From: Paracoccaceae bacterium
GTDB taxonomy: Bacteria > Pseudomonadota > Alphaproteobacteria > Rhodobacterales > Rhodobacteraceae
Length of the DNA: 32,524 bases
Assembly: GCA_009773055.1 (NCBI GenBank)
Contig: WOUW01000020.1
Span: forward strand, 37,925 to 70,448
Reading direction: 5' to 3'
Shown here: piece by piece, positions 27,384 through 32,524 of the stretch
Position numbering within the stretch: position 1 is the first letter of the stretch
How the letters are laid out: the number at the start of each line of letters is the position of its first letter
Notes under the pieces: generated by a model
Told to the model about the DNA's origin: nothing
Databases searched by the model: none
What the model saw: the letters and a program-made list of their open reading frames with translations, nothing else
Position numbers and translations under genes: made by a program

Positions 27384-28150
27384 GCAAGCGCCAGCCGGAT
27401 CATGTTCAGTCCGGTGATGACCAGCAATCCTTGCGTCCAGCGGCGGAAACGCTGCTGGTCCAGCCGGTCCTGCACCCAGTAGCCCGCATATAGCCCGGCC
27501 AGCGCGGGGACGCACAGCGCGGCGGAAAAGCCCAAGGTCTGCGCATTGGCCAGCCCCGTCAACAGGTGCGAGGCCAAAAGCGCCATCGCCCCGATCAGGA
27601 ATACCACGCCCTGCGCCCGGATCATCTGCAACTTGTCCGCCCCGGTCGACAACAGGAACACCAGCAGCGGCGGGCCCCAGATGCCCGACACCCCGCCATA
27701 CAGCCCGCCGATCACCCCCAGCCCCCATTCCGCACGGTCGCGGTGGTGCAACTGGATCGCGAGCCCGCGGCCCGCCAGTTGCAGTCCCGCAAAGACCGTG
27801 ATCGGCACGCCCAACATCAGAAGATAGGCCGTGCGCGGGATCGCATCGGCAAACGGGGCGGAGATTGCAATACAGATCACAGTCGCAATCAGGAACCGCC
27901 GATAGGTCCGCGCGGTTTCGACCGCAGGTGCGACCCCCTGCCGGAAAGCCTGGCTCAGGTTCGTGGTCAGGGTCGGCAGGATCAGCCCGGCCAACGCCAG
28001 GTCCTGCGGCAGGAACACCGCAAACGCCGACACCAGGATCAACGGCATCGCAAACCCGACCGCACCCTTCACGAACCCCGCGAACAATGTGATCGCCATG
28101 GCCGCTGCGAAGGCCCCGACCGGCAGGCCCGCAGAGACAAGCTCAGGCAT
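27380..28150 (-). CDS. TauE/SafE-type sulfite exporter family permease
   Basis: 256 residues, about eight hydrophobic segments, for example [40 protein letters not shown] and [20 protein letters not shown]. The [15 protein letters not shown] and [13 protein letters not shown] blocks are the two repeats typical for TauE/SafE (DUF81) permeases. Members are proposed to move organosulfur or sulfur anions or other small organic acids across the inner membrane. The ATG at 28150 has a weak ribosome site (AAAAGGATATGTC). It is divergent from mcd. Substrate unknown. Confidence 0.88.
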
Positions 28151-28278
28151 GACATATCCTTTTCGGCCATGCTTGGCCTATCGGACAGCAAAGGAAAAGC
28201 CGGTTTCTTCCGGCGGCCAGCCGAAATCCGCTGCGACATTTTAGGTCGCATTCCAGACCGCGGTTGAAATCTTGTTGC

Positions 28279-28317
28279 TCTGCAACTGCGAAGGCGCTAC
28301 CTCTTTGCAGATGCAGA
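28279..28317. promoter_or_regulatory. Paired TGCA-based operator-like boxes upstream of mcd
   Basis: TCTGCAACTGCGAA (28279-28292) and TTTGCAGATGCAGA (28304-28317). Each is an imperfect palindrome, and the second is nearly the reverse complement of the first (12 of 14). Centres are 25 bases apart, 20-60 bases before the mcd start. TTTGCA cores are described for ScfR-type acyl-CoA regulators (RamB, PccR); assignment is inference. Confidence 0.45.
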
Positions 28318-28335
28318 ATCTTGCCGGAGCCTCCG

Positions 28336-30000
28336 ATGCCGCATGATGGACAGGCCATGCCAGCTTCCCCCGTTCTTGCCGATCTTCCGGCCCTGACCGC
28401 CACCGCCCTCCCCGAGGTCGAGCGTCTTTTCACCAGCGCCCGCGACGATCTGAAGGCACAGGTGACCTCGGGCGGCAAGCTCTCTGGTCCCGCTCTAGAC
28501 GCCCGGCAGTTTCAGGCCCATGCGCTGTCCTGGCTTGCCACTTATGTCGAGGCGCTGCGCCAGTTGCAGGCCTGGGCATCGCGCCTTACCGATGCGGGCC
28601 AGTTCGGCGCGATGGAACAGCTGATCCTGCAGATCGGCTTTGGGGAATACCTCGCGCAGATCGCAGGCGGCCTGCCGATGAGCCAGGGCGAGATTGCCCG
28701 CCTGTCAGATCTTGGCCTCACCTGGACCCCCGGCCCGGCAGCATCCCGGCTGATCGCCGAAGGCAACACCCCCGCCGCCCGCGACGCGCTCGTGGCCGTG
28801 ATGCAAGACAACCATGGCCGTGCCACTTTCGGGGCTACCGGACTTGATGACGAACTGGAAATGATCCGCGACCAGTTCCGTCGCTATGCCGACGAAAAGG
28901 TCATCCCGTACGCCCAAGGTTGGCACCTGAAGGACGAGCTGATCCCGATGGAGGTGATTCAGGACCTCGCTGGGATGGGGGTCTTCGGCCTGACCATCCC
29001 TGAGGAATTCGGCGGTTTCGGTCTGTCCAAGGCGTCGATGGTCGTCGTGTCCGAAGAACTCTCGCGCGGCTATATCGGCGTCGGCTCGCTTGGCACCCGC
29101 ACCGAAATCGCTGCCGAACTGATCCTCTGCGGCGGCACTGACGCACAAAAGGCGAAATGGCTGCCCGGCCTCGCCTCCGGAGAAATCCTGCCGACGGCGG
29201 TATTCACCGAACCCAACACCGGCTCCGACCTTGGCTCGCTGCGCACCCGCGCCCGCAAGGACGGCGACGACTGGATCATCACCGGCAACAAGACCTGGAT
29301 CACCCACGCTGCCCGTACCCATGTGATGACCGTCCTTGCCCGCAGCGTCGAAGGCACCGGCGACTACCGCGGCCTCTCGATGTTCCTTGCGGAAAAGACC
29401 CCCGGGACCGATGAGACGCCCTTCGTCGACGAGGGCCTTTCAGGTGGCGAGATCGAGGTTCTTGGCTATCGCGGCATGAAGGAATACACCGTCAACTTCG
29501 ACGGTTTCCATGTGAAGGGCGAGAACCTTTTGGGCGGCGTCGAAGGCCAGGGCTTCAAGCAGCTGATGCAGACCTTCGAGAGCGCTCGTATCCAGACCGG
29601 CGCGCGGGCCATCGGGGTCGCGCAGTCGGCGCTGGAGACAGGGATGCAATACGCACTGGACCGCCAGCAGTTCGGCAAGTCTCTGATCGCCTTCCCGCGC
29701 ATCGCCGGGAAGCTTGCCATGATGGCGGTCGAAATCATGATCGCCCGCCAGCTGACCTATTTCTCCGCCTGGCAGAAAGACCACGGCCACCGCTGCGACC
29801 TTGAGGCGGGAATGGCCAAGCTTCTGGGCGCCCGCGTCGCCTGGGCCGCCGCCGACAACGCCCTGCAGATCCACGGCGGCAACGGCTTTGCCCTTGAATA
29901 TCGCATCAGTCGCATCCTCTGCGACGCGCGCATCCTGAACATCTTCGAGGGCGCCGCCGAGATTCAGGCGACAGTCATCGCCCGGCGGCTTCTGGAGTAA
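28336..30000 (+). CDS. mcd: (2S)-methylsuccinyl-CoA dehydrogenase, ethylmalonyl-CoA pathway
   Basis: 554 residues. A C-terminal acyl-CoA dehydrogenase domain (about residues 160-550) follows an N-terminal extension of about 150 residues, a layout typical for Mcd and longer than ordinary acyl-CoA dehydrogenases. It oxidises methylsuccinyl-CoA to mesaconyl-CoA, passing electrons to ETF. FTEPNTGSDLGSLRTRARKD contacts FAD; the catalytic Glu is expected in NIFEGAAEIQATVIARRLLE. QFGKSLIAFPRIAGKLAMMA and IHGGNGFALEYRISRI are conserved. The ATG at 28336 follows GGAG; an ATG at 28357 is a close alternative. ccr, ecm and epimerase genes are not in the window. Other long acyl-CoA dehydrogenases are possible but less likely. 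Confidence 0.87.
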   Translation: MPHDGQAMPASPVLADLPALTATALPEVERLFTSARDDLKAQVTSGGKLSGPALDARQFQAHALSWLATYVEALRQLQAWASRLTDAGQFGAMEQLILQIGFGEYLAQIAGGLPMSQGEIARLSDLGLTWTPGPAASRLIAEGNTPAARDALVAVMQDNHGRATFGATGLDDELEMIRDQFRRYADEKVIPYAQGWHLKDELIPMEVIQDLAGMGVFGLTIPEEFGGFGLSKASMVVVSEELSRGYIGVGSLGTRTEIAAELILCGGTDAQKAKWLPGLASGEILPTAVFTEPNTGSDLGSLRTRARKDGDDWIITGNKTWITHAARTHVMTVLARSVEGTGDYRGLSMFLAEKTPGTDETPFVDEGLSGGEIEVLGYRGMKEYTVNFDGFHVKGENLLGGVEGQGFKQLMQTFESARIQTGARAIGVAQSALETGMQYALDRQQFGKSLIAFPRIAGKLAMMAVEIMIARQLTYFSAWQKDHGHRCDLEAGMAKLLGARVAWAAADNALQIHGGNGFALEYRISRILCDARILNIFEGAAEIQATVIARRLLE

Positions 30001-30080
30001 TTTCCGTTGCCTTGACCTTGCCTGCTTGCGAAACTGTCCCATATCGTCACATGTTGACACTGTAAAGACCGAGGCACGCG

Positions 30081-31094
30081 ATGGCAGGCACTGTCCTTCT
30101 AACCGGAGTTTCCGGTTTCATCGCAAAGCATGTCGCGCTGAAGCTTCTGAACGCGGGCTACAACGTTCGGGGCACTGTCCGCAGGCTGGACCGCGCGGCA
30201 GAGGTTCATGCCGCACTCCAGCCCTATCTCACCGAAAATGCCGGGCAACTTGGTCTGGTGCAGGCTGACCTTGAATCCGATGCAGGCTGGGCCGAAGCGA
30301 TGGGTGGCGTCACCGCCGTTGTCCACACCGCCTCGCCCTTTCCCATTGCGCAGCCCAAGGACCCCGCCGCCGTCATCCGACCGGCGGTCGAGGGCACCGA
30401 GCGTGTCCTGAAGGCCGCCGCCGCCGCAGGTGTCACACGGGTCGTCCTCACCTCCTCCACCGTCGCCATCCTGAACGAGGCGAAGCCCGACGCCCTGCAG
30501 GACGAGGCCGACTGGTGCGATGTCCACCTGCCCACCACCACACCCTACGCCAGATCGAAGACCCTTGCCGAACGCGCAGCCTGGGAGATCGCCAAGGCCC
30601 GCGGCCTGAAACTGACGACGATCAACCCCGGCCTTGTCCTCGGCCCGCCGCTGGACGAACACTACGGATCGTCCCTGGGGCTGGTGGAACGCTTCTTGAA
30701 AGGCAAGGACCCGATGCTGCCGCCGATCGGCCTTCCCATCGTCGACGTCCGCGACGTTGCCGAGATGCACCTGCGCGCCCTGCAGCGCCCGGAAACTGAA
30801 GGGCGGCGCTATATCGCCGCGTCGGGTTCCATGGCCTTCGTCGACATGGGCCGAACGCTGAAGGCCGCCTATCCCACCCGCCGCATCCCGACGCGGGAAG
30901 CCCCGAAGGCCATCGTCCGCTTCCTGTCCCTGTTCGACGCGCAGATCCGCGCGATCCTGCCCAAGCTTGGTCACCTCGAACGCGTCTCGAACGCCCGTGC
31001 GGTCAGCGAAATGGGGATGGAGTTCATTGCCCCGAAGGCAGCCCTCCTCGCCTCGGCCGACTGGCTGGTCAAGCACGGCAAGATCTGGGCCTAA
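30081..31094 (+). CDS. NAD-dependent epimerase/dehydratase (aldehyde reductase/DFR-like SDR)
   Basis: 337 residues. The extended SDR fold is shown by GVSGFIAKHVALKLLNAGYN (GxxGFI NAD(P) binding, residues 9-28), the active-site YARSK (Tyr and Lys), and NPGLVLGPPL. VVHTASPFPIAQPKDPAAVI and the later IVDVRDVAEMHLRALQRPET are typical of the dihydroflavonol-4-reductase-like group. In bacteria these reduce aldehydes or ketones, often with unknown substrates. The ATG at 30081 follows GAGGCACGCG, a moderate ribosome site. It lies 80 bases after mcd on the same strand and ends overlapping the convergent MFS gene by four bases. Confidence 0.88.
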   Translation: MAGTVLLTGVSGFIAKHVALKLLNAGYNVRGTVRRLDRAAEVHAALQPYLTENAGQLGLVQADLESDAGWAEAMGGVTAVVHTASPFPIAQPKDPAAVIRPAVEGTERVLKAAAAAGVTRVVLTSSTVAILNEAKPDALQDEADWCDVHLPTTTPYARSKTLAERAAWEIAKARGLKLTTINPGLVLGPPLDEHYGSSLGLVERFLKGKDPMLPPIGLPIVDVRDVAEMHLRALQRPETEGRRYIAASGSMAFVDMGRTLKAAYPTRRIPTREAPKAIVRFLSLFDAQIRAILPKLGHLERVSNARAVSEMGMEFIAPKAALLASADWLVKHGKIWA

Positions 31095-32314
31095 ACTGGC
31101 ACCCCTCCGCGCGACGGCCTCTGCACGCCCAGCCGGTGGTGCAACCGTCCGGCCACCAGCCAGGACGCCACAAGGCCCACCCCCGCCGCAACAAAGATCC
31201 CCGGCAGCGGTGCGACAAACAGCACCAGCCAGGCAGCACCCGGCGTCAGGATCGACGAGACATCGCGGAAACTGGAATAGACCGCCGACATCTCCGTCCG
31301 CTCGGACGGCTTGACCGACATCAGGAACGGCAAGCCCCCGACCACATCCAGCATCACCAGAAAGACCGACGCCGCCATGGTCAACGCCACCGTGGCCCAG
31401 GGCAGCACAGCCAGAAGCCCGGCCGACAGAAACAGGGTGCCGCAAGCTCCGAAAGCAAACCGGACCGACCGTCGCACCGACAGCCTGCGCCCCAGCCGGT
31501 TGATCGCCGGGGCCGCAAACAGAAGCGCGTTGGTGATCGACAGGGCTATGCCGCCCACCTTGTCGCCAAGGCCAGCCTCGATGCAGAAGATCGGCAGATA
31601 GACGACATAAACCCACCAGCCACAGCTGCGCATGACGGCGAACATCCAGCCCGCGATCAAGCGCGGCTGGCGGAAGAACCGGCCAAGGTAGCCAAGCGGG
31701 TTCACCGCCGGACGCTTCGCCCGCTGGATCTGCTTGCCGTTGCCCAGCCGCAGGATCCAGAACACGATCAGAAGCGCCAGCGCGAAGGCCCCTGCCAGCA
31801 GGAACGGCGCGGGCTCCCATTGGTCGTGCAGCCAGACCCCGGTCAACGGCCCGATGGCCCAGGGGGCAGCGGCATAGACCATCTGCGTCGACTGGCTCCG
31901 CCCCAGGTTCGCCCGGTCGACATAGTCCAGCACATAGGCGTTGAAGCAGACAAAGGTCGTGGCCGTCGCCATTGCATTGCAGGCAAGCGACAACGGCACC
32001 GACCACCAGGTTCCCAGAATGGCCAGCGCCATTCCGCAAAGGTAGAGCAGGCACCCCGCGGTATAGGCCCAGCGCCGCGGGATCAGCCGCGTCGCCCAGG
32101 GGACCATCAGACCCCAGATCAGCGCCACGATCCCGGCCAGGAAATAGACCAGCGACGTCGCCTGCGCATCCTGCAGGGCCGCATAGACCGCCAGCGGCAT
32201 GGCCGAAATCAGCGTGCCGCGCACGGCGGCCTCCAGCCCGGCAAGCAGGGCAAAATGCTCGATGCGCGGGGTCGGGCTGTGCGTCAGCGCAAGCGGAAGG
32301 TAACGGTTGCCCAT
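31091..32314 (-). CDS. Major facilitator superfamily transporter
   Basis: About 407 residues from the ATG at 32314; an ATG at 32365 would add 17 residues and lies 11 bases after the recO stop. Neither has a strong ribosome site. There are about 12 hydrophobic segments, for example YFLAGIVALIWGLMVPWATR, LACNAMATATTFVCFNAYVL, FLLAGAFALALLIVFWILRL and GIFVAAGVGLVASWLVAGRL. The charged cytoplasmic loop in the middle (RLGNGKQIQRAKRPAVNPLG) is normal for the family. It may form an operon with recO. The substrate cannot be inferred from sequence or context. Confidence 0.85.
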   Translation of the reverse strand: MGNRYLPLALTHSPTPRIEHFALLAGLEAAVRGTLISAMPLAVYAALQDAQATSLVYFLAGIVALIWGLMVPWATRLIPRRWAYTAGCLLYLCGMALAILGTWWSVPLSLACNAMATATTFVCFNAYVLDYVDRANLGRSQSTQMVYAAAPWAIGPLTGVWLHDQWEPAPFLLAGAFALALLIVFWILRLGNGKQIQRAKRPAVNPLGYLGRFFRQPRLIAGWMFAVMRSCGWWVYVVYLPIFCIEAGLGDKVGGIALSITNALLFAAPAINRLGRRLSVRRSVRFAFGACGTLFLSAGLLAVLPWATVALTMAASVFLVMLDVVGGLPFLMSVKPSERTEMSAVYSSFRDVSSILTPGAAWLVLFVAPLPGIFVAAGVGLVASWLVAGRLHHRLGVQRPSRGGVPV

Positions 32315-32376
32315 GGCCCGAGTTGGACGACGGAGGCCCGGCACCGTCTGCAACAGGTGCGACATCTTTCGTCGTT

Positions 32377-32524
32377 TCAGGCAGGTCGCGACAGAAGGTC
32401 CACCAACCGTGCCCGCGCCTCGGGCAAGGGCTTGTCATGCAGCACGGGGCGCAGGCCCCGGTCAAGAAAGAAGCCGGTCAGTTGCAATCCGGCTAGAACG
32501 TCACCCGCCGGCAGCACCCCGTCA
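32377..32524 (-). CDS. recO: DNA repair protein RecO, C-terminal end
   Basis: Only the last 48 residues are in the window; the gene enters from the right edge. They read DVLAGLQLTGFFLDRGLRPV and then KPLPEARARLVDLLSR, the pattern of the RecO C-terminus in this group (a helix with LTGxFL and the KPLPEAR end). RecO loads RecA on SSB-coated DNA with RecR. The stop is the TGA at 32379-32377. An MFS gene follows on the same strand. With this little sequence the assignment rests on the end motif alone. Confidence 0.65.
   Translation of the reverse strand, partial: DGVLPAGDVLAGLQLTGFFLDRGLRPVLHDKPLPEARARLVDLLSRPA

Noticed and set aside
30099..32465. Open frame of nearly 790 codons on the minus strand
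   Set aside because: It covers the MFS gene in a wrong frame and the SDR gene on the wrong strand; its composition (G, R, A, P rich) is that of a shadow.

Overview
The window is GC-rich (about 65% by eye) and looks like chromosomal DNA of an alphaproteobacterium, most likely of the Rhodobacteraceae (Rhodobacter/Tabrizicola/Gemmobacter type). The support is gene content and order: a cmk-rpsA-ihfB-lapA-trpF-trpB block, a chvI-chvG-hprK-rapZ-EIIA-HPr operon divergent from pckA, an adenosyltransferase-etfB-etfA-hbd block, and a methylsuccinyl-CoA dehydrogenase of the ethylmalonyl-CoA pathway. No phage, transposase, CRISPR array, tRNA or rRNA was seen.

Layout. 1-348: start of an acyl-CoA synthetase gene (-). 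399-3320: ileS (-), broken in two places. 3321-3797: intergenic with hairpins. 3798-4175: DUF2237 (+). 4168-5665: a three-gene locus (-) of two exported acidic-tail PepSY-like proteins and a membrane LuxR-type regulator that is frameshifted. 5959-9456: trpB, a DUF4394 gene on the opposite strand, trpF, lapA, ihfB. 9634-12966: rpsA, a capsule-type sugar transferase and cmk, whose P-loop segment is missing. 13315-15911: cspA, a receiver-like protein, class II aldolase, twin-TM protein, PduO-type adenosyltransferase. 16058-19674: etfB-etfA, DUF6473 and 3-hydroxybutyryl-CoA dehydrogenase. 19712-20035: low-GC orphan with a Cys pair. 20058-25429: acyltransferase, HPr, EIIA-Man, RapZ, HprK, ChvG, ChvI (-). 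25785-32524: pckA, TauE-type permease, mcd, an SDR, an MFS transporter and the 3' end of recO.

Working together. The right half suits growth on acetate or C2/C4 compounds: mcd and hbd serve acetyl-CoA assimilation, ETF takes electrons from acyl-CoA dehydrogenases, the adenosyltransferase makes coenzyme B12 for acyl-CoA mutases, and PckA starts gluconeogenesis. A permease-less regulatory PTS (HprK, HPr, EIIA) lies in one operon with the ChvG/ChvI envelope-stress system and RapZ. Two 14-bp GCGCTAAC-containing boxes precede the pckA promoter and two TGCA-based boxes precede mcd.

The most striking feature is a series of five short losses in the first 13 kb: two in ileS, one each in the LuxR-type gene, DUF4394 and cmk. 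Four shift the reading frame inside the gene; the fifth removes the end of DUF4394. ileS also has a segment (about 2260-2695) with foreign codon use ending at one of the breaks. No such damage was seen from 13 kb onward. Assembly error is the simplest explanation, but this cannot be settled from the sequence alone.
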